A stretch of DNA of 64,000 bases from the NCBI GenBank assembly GCA_020634315.1, contig JACKBV010000002.1:248001-312000 (forward strand), written 5' to 3'. The notes beneath the pieces are model-generated. The model saw nothing but the letters and a program-made list of their open reading frames with translations. It was not told the origin of the DNA and ran no database searches. Of the stretch, positions 57,468-64,000 are shown in pieces (position 1 is the stretch's first letter; every line of letters begins with the position of its first letter). This DNA is from Ardenticatenaceae bacterium (GTDB lineage: Bacteria; Chloroflexota; Anaerolineae; Promineifilales; Promineifilaceae). Made by a program: the position numbers and the translations under genes.

Positions 57468-58223
57468 TTACATAGCAGTGGGAAAGTGGAAAAATTGAAC
57501 ATCCAGGCCAAATTTTTCAGCCAGGTGCCGTCCTAAAGCCTGTACACCGACTGTCTCGGTCGCATAATGCCCGGCATAAATGACATTCATCCCATAATCT
57601 TCGGCTGCCCAATAGTTGGCATGGGATGTTTCGCCCGTTAAGAATGTATCCGCGCCCAACGATTTTGCTTCTGCCACCTGATCCGCACCAAAGCCAGACA
57701 GGATTGCCACTTGCCGCACATCCTTTGGCCCATGTGCCAAGACTCTCGCTTTCGTATCGAGTTGATCTTCAACGCGCTGTACAAATTGCGCAAGGGGTAA
57801 TGGCTCAGCCAAAGCGCCTTTGACCGCCAATGGCGTTCCTTTTGGCGCACACCACCATGTCGATACAGCAACCCCTAACATTTGGGCTAACACAGCATTG
57901 TTGCCAACTTCTGGATGAGCATCCAGCGGCAAATGTGCTGCATAAAGGTGAACATTGGCTTTTAGTAACAGCCGCACGCGCTGCCCCAGTGGGCCAGCAA
58001 TGCGTTCGACATTGCGCCACAAGATGCCATGATGCACTAAAAGCATGTCGGCGTTCCAGGAAACGGCCGTTTCAATAATTTGCGGCGCGACATCAACCGC
58101 TAACGCGACTCGTTGTATCTGCGTTTTGTCTGCTTCTAGCTGCAAACCTTGTGGGCCATAATCAGCAATTTCGTGTACACGCAGATAGGTATCCAAATAA
58201 GCAATCAGATCTATTAATTCCAT
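57468..58223 (-). CDS. Nif3-like dinuclear metal centre protein (YbgI/YqfO family)
   Basis: 251 aa. Metal-ligand stretches of the family are visible: MLLVHHGILW (His pair), YAAHLPLDAHPEVGNN (His/Asp), and near the C-terminus LTGETSHANYW and GHYATETVGVQALG, where the His and Glu complete the two-metal site. Members form hexamers and bind two metal ions. They are often annotated GTP cyclohydrolase 1 type 2, but their cellular role is unsettled. It is the short form, without the inserted PII-like domain. Its start lies 67 bp from the divergent HNH gene. Confidence 0.9.
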   Translation of the reverse strand: MELIDLIAYLDTYLRVHEIADYGPQGLQLEADKTQIQRVALAVDVAPQIIETAVSWNADMLLVHHGILWRNVERIAGPLGQRVRLLLKANVHLYAAHLPLDAHPEVGNNAVLAQMLGVAVSTWWCAPKGTPLAVKGALAEPLPLAQFVQRVEDQLDTKARVLAHGPKDVRQVAILSGFGADQVAEAKSLGADTFLTGETSHANYWAAEDYGMNVIYAGHYATETVGVQALGRHLAEKFGLDVQFFHFPTAM

Positions 58224-58254
58224 TGAATGTTAACCAGTTCTTAACGTTTACAGA

Positions 58255-58284
58255 TTGACGCTTTGATAATAGTCACTGTATACT
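58255..58284 (+). promoter_or_regulatory. Sigma70-type promoter giving a leaderless HNH transcript
   Basis: TTGACG (58255-58260), 18 nt, TATACT (58279-58284). The expected transcription start, about 7 nt past the -10 box, falls on the GTG/ATG start pair at 58291/58294. No ribosome site fits in between. Confidence 0.7.
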
Positions 58285-58293
58285 GCTCTCGTG

Positions 58294-58815
58294 ATGGGCA
58301 AAAATGGCGTATACAGTAAGCCAGTGCTCGTTTTAAATGCAACCTTTGAACCATTAAACGTTTGTAATATCAAGCGGGCACTCGGACTTGTACTGTCGGG
58401 TAAAGCAGAGATTATTGTAAACGGCCGTGGCTACATTCACACCAGCACGGCTGATTATGAACTACCCTCTGTTATCCGCCTCAGCAGCATGGTTAAGCGC
58501 CCCCACCCCCGTATTGCGCTCTCCAAACGAGAAATTTTGCATCGTGACAATTACACATGTCAATATTGTGGCAAACGCACGCGCGTCATGACCATTGATC
58601 ATGTCATCCCTCGCCGCCTAAACGGCCCATATACCTGGGAAAATCTAGTGGCAGCATGTCCATCATGCAATCATCATAAGGGAAGCAAAACGCCAGAAGA
58701 AGCAAATATGATGCTGAAGCGAAAACCATTCGAACCAACAGCATCTGCCCAATATCGCTTTGGTCATCATCTCAACAGCCACCAAGAATGGCAGCAATTC
58801 ATTGAAGGGTGGTAG
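58294..58815 (+). CDS. HNH endonuclease domain protein
   Basis: 173 aa from ATG 58294 (GTG 58291 is directly before it). The N-terminal half (VLVLNATFEPLNVCNIKRAL, KAEIIVNGRGYI, LPSVIRLSSMVKRPHPRIAL) and the HNH core (ILHRDNYTCQYCGKRT, MTIDHVIPRRLNGPYTWENL, AACPSCNHHKGSKTPEEA) match the HNH_5-type family, found as a chromosomal housekeeping gene in many phyla. Two CxxC pairs bind zinc; the D-H of IDHV and the N-H-H region form the betabetaalpha-metal active site. Not obviously part of a mobile element. Its function in cells is not known. It appears to be translated from a leaderless mRNA. Confidence 0.9.
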   Translation: MGKNGVYSKPVLVLNATFEPLNVCNIKRALGLVLSGKAEIIVNGRGYIHTSTADYELPSVIRLSSMVKRPHPRIALSKREILHRDNYTCQYCGKRTRVMTIDHVIPRRLNGPYTWENLVAACPSCNHHKGSKTPEEANMMLKRKPFEPTASAQYRFGHHLNSHQEWQQFIEGW

Positions 58816-58827
58816 TCAACCTAACTG

Positions 58828-59307
58828 TCAAGCCTTATTCCTGGCTTCAACTGTTGCCAATTCGACAATTCTGTCAAAGCCATTTGTAATAATTTGGCTC
58901 AACTCCTCAGCCATCAATTGATATGAATCCAATGCGCTGCCGTATGGATCATCAACATTATACTTTTTGCCGATCATTTCGCTGATCAGGTAAATTTTGT
59001 GTGCGTAAGCAGGAAACTCAGCACGCAGCGCCTCAGCATGTCCAGATTCCATACACAAAACCAGATCAGCATCCTTTAAGTGCTGCGCCTCAACCATTGT
59101 TGCCTGATGAGACGTAATATCCAGCCCACGATCGGCAGCCACTTGCACACTATAACGCGATGCACCGCGCCGCATTTGTGCCCAAGTACCAGCTGATGTA
59201 ACGGTCCAATCAAGAATTCCCCGTTTTGAGAGTTCATCTTTTAAAAGTGCTTCTGCTACAGGGGAACGGCATATATTTGCCGTGCAAACTGTCAATATAT
59301 GTGGCAT
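58828..59307 (-). CDS. Low-molecular-weight protein-tyrosine phosphatase family protein
   Basis: 159 aa. The P-loop C-x5-R is at the N-terminus: VCTANICRSP (Cys8, Arg14). The general-acid Asp lies in NVDDPYGSAL near residue 119. SAGTWAQMRRGAS and CMESGHAEALRAEFP are family stretches. It may dephosphorylate protein tyrosine or arginine. The Thr after the catalytic Cys is a feature I associate with arginine phosphatases of the YwlE type, where it sets specificity, but this is a suggestion only. It is encoded downstream of hpf after a terminator. Confidence 0.88.
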   Translation of the reverse strand: MPHILTVCTANICRSPVAEALLKDELSKRGILDWTVTSAGTWAQMRRGASRYSVQVAADRGLDITSHQATMVEAQHLKDADLVLCMESGHAEALRAEFPAYAHKIYLISEMIGKKYNVDDPYGSALDSYQLMAEELSQIITNGFDRIVELATVEARNKA

Positions 59308-59327
59308 AGGGTCGTCTTAAATAATGA

Positions 59328-59356
59328 AGGGTGGGCTGAAATTATCAGCCCACCCT
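59328..59356 (-). terminator. Terminator after hpf
   Basis: AGGGTGGGCTGA (59328-59339) pairs perfectly with TCAGCCCACCCT (59345-59356), 5 nt loop. On the - strand it follows the hpf stop by about 10 nt and is followed by TCATTATTT. Confidence 0.75.
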
Positions 59357-59365
59357 ACTTGTTTG

Positions 59366-59929
59366 TTAATCAAATTCAGGCTGTAGTAAGCCGTAATTGC
59401 CGTCGTGCCGTTTATAAAGCACATTCACAGCATCATCTTCCATATTGAAGAAGACGTAAAAATCATGTCCTAGCAGTTCCATTTGTTCAACGGCTTCTTC
59501 CGCAGCCATGGGTTGCAAAACAAAACGCTTGTAACGCACGATTTTTTGCTCTTCAACTTCTTCGTATTCCTCTTCAATAGGCAGGGGTTCCCCCAGGGTC
59601 ATGTCTTCATTTGCTTCTCCGCGCCACTTGCGTTTTTGTTTGCCCTGGTAGCGGCTAATTTGCCGATAAAGCTTATCGACAACGGTATCTATTGCTGCAA
59701 ATATATCATTGCTACGCTCCTCGGCGCGTAGAATCGTCCCACGATCATCGCGTATAGTTACTTGGGCTACCTGTCGCTCGACAGCGCTACGCGCATTTTC
59801 GGCAGATAAATCAACGCGGACACTATTTAGATTTGGCATGTAACGATCAAGACGTACTGTCTTTTTTTCCACATAGTTTTTTAAGCGTGGGGTCACTTCC
59901 ATGTTATGACCGTGGATTGAAATTTCCAT
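59366..59929 (-). CDS. hpf: Ribosome hibernation promoting factor, long form
   Basis: 187 aa with RBS GAAGGAGA. The N-terminal domain (about 1-105: MEISIHGHNMEVTPRLKNYV, DRYMPNLNSVRVDLSAEN, VAQVTIRDDRGTILRAEERS, DIFAAIDTVVDKLYRQISRY) binds in the decoding region of the 30S subunit. A charged linker (about 106-130) leads to the C-terminal domain (about 131-187: IVRYKRFVLQPMAAEEAVEQ, GHDFYVFFNMEDDAVNVLYK, DGNYGLLQP), which dimerises and joins two 70S ribosomes into a 100S particle. The long form is the usual one outside gammaproteobacteria. Expression is expected in starvation or stationary phase; no clear promoter was picked out. Confidence 0.95.
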   Translation of the reverse strand: MEISIHGHNMEVTPRLKNYVEKKTVRLDRYMPNLNSVRVDLSAENARSAVERQVAQVTIRDDRGTILRAEERSNDIFAAIDTVVDKLYRQISRYQGKQKRKWRGEANEDMTLGEPLPIEEEYEEVEEQKIVRYKRFVLQPMAAEEAVEQMELLGHDFYVFFNMEDDAVNVLYKRHDGNYGLLQPEFD

Positions 59930-59968
59930 GTGTACTCTCCTTCGAGAAATATGTAATTTACCACACCA

Positions 59969-60706
59969 TTATCTCTGTTTGGCTCGCGCCAGACAATAAC
60001 CGGATACGCTTTGCGCACCGGCGGTTAACAAAATTTCCGTAGCTGCTGATAGAGTGGCTCCTGTTGTAAAGACATCATCAATGAGTAGGATATGCTTGCC
60101 ATTAACTAAATCAGCATCGGCAACAAATGCACCAGCCATATTTACGTGCCTATCAACTGCACTTAAGCCAACTTGTGGTTGTGTATAGCGAATCCGGTGT
60201 AATGCATTTGTTGCCAAAGGGATACCGAAGTGTTTACTAAGTTGGTCGGCCAGTAATTCTGATTGGTTGTAGCCTCTTGCTCTTTGGCGATCTTGATGTA
60301 ATGGAACCGGAATGAGTAAATCAATGGGATTTTGCCATGAAGGCCAAGCTTGCACCATCCATGTGGCTAATGGCTGTGCTAACGCGAAGATATTTTCGTA
60401 CTTGAATTTATGGATAAAGGTTTGTACTGGCTGTATGAAGTAAACGGCCGTTCGTATTTGTTGCATCGGAAACGGCCGTTTCATACACGCATAACAACAC
60501 GCTGCGGATCGATCCATCTCTTTGCCACATAATGGGCACAAAGGTTCTTGCAGCCACACGACACGCCCCGCGCACTCGGCACAAACAAGAGTGCCTGTCT
60601 TTTTGCAATTAGCACATACAGGTGGGAAAAAAAAGTTTACGAAAGAGCCTACCACACGCCTGGTATACTGCTGCCAGGCTAAAGAGGGCGCCTCGACCTT
60701 AGTCAA
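59969..60706 (-). CDS. comF: ComF family phosphoribosyltransferase-like protein
   Basis: 245 aa. The N-terminal zinc-finger-like region has four CxxC pairs (CANCK, CAECA, CPLCG, CYACM). The C-terminal PRTase fold carries LIPVPLHQDRQRARGYNQSELLA and the PRPP loop ILLIDDVFTTGATLSA. ComF proteins are needed for DNA uptake in naturally competent bacteria and bind DNA-processing partners; the enzymatic activity is not established. No other competence gene lies next to it except the Tad-type pilus genes upstream on the same strand, which are not the classical uptake pilus. The gene has two ACGGCCGT palindromes 40 bp apart. Confidence 0.9.
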   Translation of the reverse strand: MTKVEAPSLAWQQYTRRVVGSFVNFFFPPVCANCKKTGTLVCAECAGRVVWLQEPLCPLCGKEMDRSAACCYACMKRPFPMQQIRTAVYFIQPVQTFIHKFKYENIFALAQPLATWMVQAWPSWQNPIDLLIPVPLHQDRQRARGYNQSELLADQLSKHFGIPLATNALHRIRYTQPQVGLSAVDRHVNMAGAFVADADLVNGKHILLIDDVFTTGATLSAATEILLTAGAQSVSGYCLARAKQR

Positions 60707-60780
60707 TGACTGCTTACCTTTTAGGTTGTTATCACAACCAGATTTTAAAGATCACCACAATAAAGCAGCAACTAAATAAG

Positions 60781-61719
60781 CTATCCTGTCACACCTCTTA
60801 AAGCACTGCTACGGACAATCTGAAATCCCGCAGGCCCTAAAAGGACAAGAAAAATAGAGGGAAAGATCAAGAAAATCATCGGGAACAACATCTTAACCGG
60901 TGCTTGCTGCGCTTTTTCTTCAGCACGCTGCCGCCGCCGCAGTCGCATTTGCTCCGACTGAATACGCAGCACCTTACCAATACCAACACCAAGTTGATCT
61001 GCTTGCAAAACAGCAGCAATAAAGCTAGTCACATCAGGGACTTCCATGCGATCAACCATATCTTTCAAAGCCTGTCGCCGCGATTTACCAAGCTGCATTT
61101 CATAAATAACGCGTCCAAATTCGCGTGCCAGGGCATCGTCCCATTTCTCGTCCACTTTCTGCATTGCCGCGTTAAAAGTCAACCCGGCATCGACACAAAT
61201 TGTCATCAAGTCCAAAGCATCCGGCAATTTCTTGACAATTGCTTGCTTACGCCGATCAGACATAGAGCGGATTAACATAATTGGAAGCATAAAGCCCAAT
61301 GCAGCCGCACCCAATGAAAAAAGAATCATCTTATTTGTGGGCTGACCAAAGCGCCACATCATCAATAATGTCAAACCAGTAAAGACAACTGTCACGAAAC
61401 CGCGAATGACCCAAAATTCAGCCGCAGACATGTTCCGTGGATTACCGGCCAACTCTAATTGACGCGCTGTTCGCTCCAAAGTTGTTTGCGGCGTCAATCG
61501 CACAACAAAATCGCTTACCCGACGAATGAGTGGGACAAAAAGACGATCCGTAATTGGCATCGACAATTCAATTTCTTCAATTGAAACTGCCTCATCACGT
61601 GCCGCAAATTCATCAATGCGTGCCGCTAACGGATCTTCTTCAGAACGTCTCAACAAAAAGAAACTTCCTACCATAATCAGGATAGCAAATAATCCGAGAA
61701 CAAGAATAATTGGTGTCAT
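60781..61719 (-). CDS. tadC: Tad pilus inner-membrane platform protein TadC
   Basis: 312 aa. An N-terminal membrane helix (IILVLGLFAILIMVGSFFLL) is followed by a cytoplasmic stretch, two helices about 105-150, and a T2SSF domain (DALDLMTICVDAGLTFNAAM, FGRVIYEMQLGKSRRQALKD, SFIAAVLQADQLGVGIGKVL), then C-terminal helices (MLFPMIFLIFPSIFLVLLGP). The MRLRRRQRAEEKAQQAPVKM segment (18-20 residue motif near 265-285) is typical of TadC. It forms the assembly platform with TadB. The spacing of 33 bp from tadB on the same strand shows an operon. Confidence 0.92.
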   Translation of the reverse strand: MTPIILVLGLFAILIMVGSFFLLRRSEEDPLAARIDEFAARDEAVSIEEIELSMPITDRLFVPLIRRVSDFVVRLTPQTTLERTARQLELAGNPRNMSAAEFWVIRGFVTVVFTGLTLLMMWRFGQPTNKMILFSLGAAALGFMLPIMLIRSMSDRRKQAIVKKLPDALDLMTICVDAGLTFNAAMQKVDEKWDDALAREFGRVIYEMQLGKSRRQALKDMVDRMEVPDVTSFIAAVLQADQLGVGIGKVLRIQSEQMRLRRRQRAEEKAQQAPVKMLFPMIFLIFPSIFLVLLGPAGFQIVRSSALRGVTG

Positions 61720-61752
61720 ACAAGAACTCTCCGTTATAGTCTAGCTTAACTG

Positions 61753-62757
61753 CTACACTTCAATCTCAACCATCTTGCGAACAGCCAAAGCACCAATACC
61801 AATCATGAATCCACCAATACCGACAACAATCCATCCGCATGGAAAGCCAGGAAGAACAAATGGTGGTTCTTGTACCCACAACTCAGAAACATAGCCTGGG
61901 TTAATGGAATACAACAACAAACCCAACGCGATTGGGAGTAAACTAATAATCCATGCAGAAATACGCCCTTGCGCTGTCATTGTCCGAATTTCACCTTGAA
62001 TACGGACCCGTTCGCGAATCGTAAAGCTGATCACGTCAAGAACTTCGGCCAGATTACCACCAACTTCACGCTGAATATTAACGGCCGTAATCACCAAATC
62101 CAAATCTTCACTAGGAACGCGCCGGAACATATTAGCCAATGCTTGTTCCACACTCAAGCCCAGCCGTACTTCCTGCACCACTCGCTCAAATTCCTTAGAA
62201 ACAGGTGGCGGCAATTCAGTGGCAATTGTCTCCATCCCCTGCAAAACACTATACCCCGAACGCAGCGCATTCACCCACAAATTCAACGTATCACCCAACT
62301 GATTGTTAAATTTGGTCATGCGACGAGTGGCAGCAGAGTTGACATACATTCGAGGAACTCGCAATCCAACAACAGCCCCAACCAGCGCCAGTATTATGTT
62401 ACCACCAAAGAAAAAGTACGCCGCAGCCGCAACACCCACAGTGCTCAAAACATTGACGATAATATACTCACTCACACGAAGCTTTATATCCGCACGAGCA
62501 AGCCGTTCTCGCAATGGCTCAAAGAAACCCTGACCGGAAAGCGCCTTATCCAGACGATCCGCCATATCTGGCCCACCACCACCAGCAGCAACATCTTCTG
62601 GTACATCATAGGCCAGGTCAGACGCCACAAACTCTTCCAGACGCTCATCAACCTTTGGTTGAGACCCTCCTGCAAGAAATGCAACTCCTGCACCTAAAAT
62701 CAATAACCCAGCGGCAATACCAATAAGCAACAAAGGAGACATATCATTTCTCCTCAA
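61753..62757 (-). CDS. tadB: Tad pilus inner-membrane platform protein TadB
   Basis: 334 aa. The N-terminal helix (LLLIGIAAGLLILGAGVAFLA), a second membrane region about 98-140, a T2SSF domain (LGDTLNLWVNALRSGYSVLQ, RVVQEVRLGLSVEQALANMF, ITAVNIQREVGGNLAEVLDV) and C-terminal helices give the TadB pattern. It pairs with TadC in the platform on which the ATPase acts. 8 bp separate it from the ATPase gene and 33 bp from tadC, in the usual tadA-tadB-tadC order. Confidence 0.92.
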   Translation of the reverse strand: MRRNDMSPLLLIGIAAGLLILGAGVAFLAGGSQPKVDERLEEFVASDLAYDVPEDVAAGGGGPDMADRLDKALSGQGFFEPLRERLARADIKLRVSEYIIVNVLSTVGVAAAAYFFFGGNIILALVGAVVGLRVPRMYVNSAATRRMTKFNNQLGDTLNLWVNALRSGYSVLQGMETIATELPPPVSKEFERVVQEVRLGLSVEQALANMFRRVPSEDLDLVITAVNIQREVGGNLAEVLDVISFTIRERVRIQGEIRTMTAQGRISAWIISLLPIALGLLLYSINPGYVSELWVQEPPFVLPGFPCGWIVVGIGGFMIGIGALAVRKMVEIEV

Positions 62758-62765
62758 AATTTAGC

Positions 62766-64000
62766 CTAACGGCGATTTCGAGACCCAATACCAAAAACAG
62801 AAGGCGGCAGCATGATCCCTGCATCCTGAATTTTCCACATAAATTTCGGCCGTAACCCTGTAGGCCGCAAACGTCCAATTACCTTGCCATTCTCAAAGCC
62901 CGTTTGTTCAAAGCGGAAAATCTCCGACATGGTAATAACATCACCTTCCATACCCTGAATCTCGCTAACCGAAACAACCTTACGAGAACCATCACGCAAA
63001 CGGTCAACCTGCACAATCAAATGAATGGCAGATGCGATTTGCTCTCGAATAGCACGGTGGGGCAAATCCATACCAGCCATCAACACCATGGTTTCCAAAC
63101 GGGCTAACATGTCACGCGTACTGTTGGCATGGCCTGTAGCCAAACTACCATCGTGACCGGTGTTCATCGCCTGGAGCATATCTAAAGCTTCTCCACTACG
63201 AACCTCACCGACGATAATGCGGTCAGGGCGCATACGTAAGGAGTTCACCACCAAATCTTGAATCGTAACTGCGCCACGTCCCTCAACATTTGCTGCGCGT
63301 GATTCCAGCGTCACAACATGTTCCTGACGCAATTGCAATTCCGCCGCATTTTCAATCGTGACAATACGCTCACCGTCTGGAATGAAGCCGGAAAGGACGT
63401 TTAATAGCGTCGTTTTTCCAGAACCCGTACCACCCGAAATAAAGACGTTTAGCTTTGAAATTACACATGCCTTCAAAAACTCCACAGCCTCTGCGGTGAC
63501 ACTGCCATATTCTATTAAATTTTCGACAGTCAGCGGGATTTTAGAAAACAAACGAATTGTAAGCGTAGGACCACACAATGCAATCGGAGGCACAATAGCG
63601 TTTACACGAGAGCCATCTGGCAAACGGGCATCAACCATTGGCGATCCTTCATCAATACGACGACCCAACGGTGCCACGATACGGTCAATAATACGCATAA
63701 GATGGTCATCATCCTCAAACAAAACACTTACGCGTTGCAATTTACCGTTTCGTTCAACATAAACATTCTTCGGCCCATTGACCATGATTTCGGTCACGCC
63801 ATCCGTATTCAAGAATTGCTCTAAGGGGCCAAAACCTAATATTTCCGCAACAATGGCTTCAAAGAGACGGCGCTTCTCATTACGTGTCAACACAATACTT
63901 TCTTCTGCGAGCATTGCCTCAAACATCTCTTGAATTGTGCTACGCACTTCGGCCGTTTGCGAAATATCCATTCCCGGATCAAGCTCGGCAATGAGCCGTT
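62766..64000 (-). CDS. cpaF: Tad/CpaF pilus assembly ATPase (5' end outside the window)
   Basis: At least 411 codons are present. The reading frame is open to the edge (upstream residues RLIAELDPG fit the family), so the internal ATG at 63971 is not the start. Features: N-terminal domain end, FGPLEQFLNTDGVTEIMVNG, Walker A ISGGTGSGKTTLLN, Asp-box region IVTIENAAELQLRQEHV, the Walker B and His-box regions RPDRIIVGEVRSGEALDML and GSLATGHANS. CpaF/TadA hexamers hydrolyse ATP to drive Flp/Tad pilus assembly through TadB and TadC. In most relatives the Asp-box reads IEDAAELQL; here it is IENAAELQL, an Asp to Asn change. Confidence 0.93.
   Translation of the reverse strand, partial: RLIAELDPGMDISQTAEVRSTIQEMFEAMLAEESIVLTRNEKRRLFEAIVAEILGFGPLEQFLNTDGVTEIMVNGPKNVYVERNGKLQRVSVLFEDDDHLMRIIDRIVAPLGRRIDEGSPMVDARLPDGSRVNAIVPPIALCGPTLTIRLFSKIPLTVENLIEYGSVTAEAVEFLKACVISKLNVFISGGTGSGKTTLLNVLSGFIPDGERIVTIENAAELQLRQEHVVTLESRAANVEGRGAVTIQDLVVNSLRMRPDRIIVGEVRSGEALDMLQAMNTGHDGSLATGHANSTRDMLARLETMVLMAGMDLPHRAIREQIASAIHLIVQVDRLRDGSRKVVSVSEIQGMEGDVITMSEIFRFEQTGFENGKVIGRLRPTGLRPKFMWKIQDAGIMLPPSVFGIGSRNRR

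Larger units (their letters stand above)
1649..62090. repeat. Highly iterated palindrome ACGGCCGT (consensus GGAAACGGCCGTTTCC)
   Basis: By hand count about 65 copies of ACGGCCGT occur in 64 kb, where about one is expected. Examples: 1649-1656, 3979-3986, 4057-4064, 5243-5250, 8599-8606 and 16357-16364. Most carry AA or GAA before and TT, TTCC or TTGCC after. They lie almost wholly inside genes on both strands and are read in three frames (Thr-Ala-Val, Asn-Gly-Arg, Arg-Pro-Leu/Phe), so protein sequence does not explain them. Near variants (GCGGCCGTT, TCGGCCGT, ACGGCCGC) are also common. Confidence 0.9.

Noticed and set aside
1649..62090. ACGGCCGT copies as a CRISPR or tandem repeat array
   Set aside because: Copies are single, unevenly spaced at hundreds to thousands of bases and mostly inside genes, so no array is present.
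61969..62697. 242-codon frame antisense to tadB
   Set aside because: His/Asn/Thr-rich shadow with no domain signal; tadB on the other strand is clear.

Overview
The window looks like a chromosomal segment of a filamentous or otherwise complex member of the Chloroflexota (Anaerolineae-like). I infer this from the very long GAF/PAS sensor proteins, the Tad pilus genes, and the family flavour of the housekeeping genes; no rRNA or marker gene is present to confirm it. Base composition is close to 50% GC by eye. I saw no insertion sequence, prophage, CRISPR array, tRNA or rRNA.

Region 1 (1-37.4 kb, + strand) is the outstanding part. After the tail of a probable ABC-type substrate-binding protein come ten closely spaced genes that end at a perfect hairpin terminator at 37398-37426. 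Eight of them encode large sensory proteins (944 to 2642 aa). By eye I count about 33 canonical GAF domains, about 10 degenerate GAF-like modules and about 18 PAS domains. Five of the proteins are membrane receptors with five different input heads; three are soluble. Only one, the ninth gene, has a histidine kinase core, and it is followed by a stand-alone CheY/DivK-like receiver. The seven kinase-less sensors all end in a related helical tail that looks like the start of another GAF domain, and all eight carry a degenerate GAF-like module with a REGW-type signature. A 120 aa STAS/SpoIIAA-like protein sits between sensors six and seven. My reading is a many-receptors-to-one-kinase array that integrates inputs by hetero-oligomerisation. 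This is inference.

Region 2 (37.4-45.4 kb, - strand) holds a THUMP-like-domain methyltransferase, a Cys-rich PD-(D/E)XK nuclease, a two-gene unit with a CHAT caspase-like protease carrying bacterial Death-like (EAD) repeats plus an unknown 390 aa partner, a polar amino acid ABC transporter and a small CBM48 protein.

Region 3 (45.7-56.1 kb, + strand) holds psuG, a GAF-type NarL-family histidine kinase without a regulator, a GT-C membrane glycosyltransferase, RecJ, a nucleotide-sugar epimerase, an RNase D-like exonuclease, a beta-CASP metallo-beta-lactamase ribonuclease and a small unknown protein.

Region 4 (56.2-64 kb, mostly - strand) holds Kbl, a Nif3-like protein, an HNH nuclease (+ strand, apparently leaderless), a low-molecular-weight phosphatase, HPF, ComF, and tadC, tadB and the ATPase gene cpaF/tadA, which runs off the end.

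Across the whole window the 8-bp palindrome ACGGCCGT occurs about 65 times (about one expected by chance). It falls in all reading frames and on genes of both strands, in the manner of the cyanobacterial HIP1 palindrome. It is a genome-wide signature of this organism rather than of one gene.
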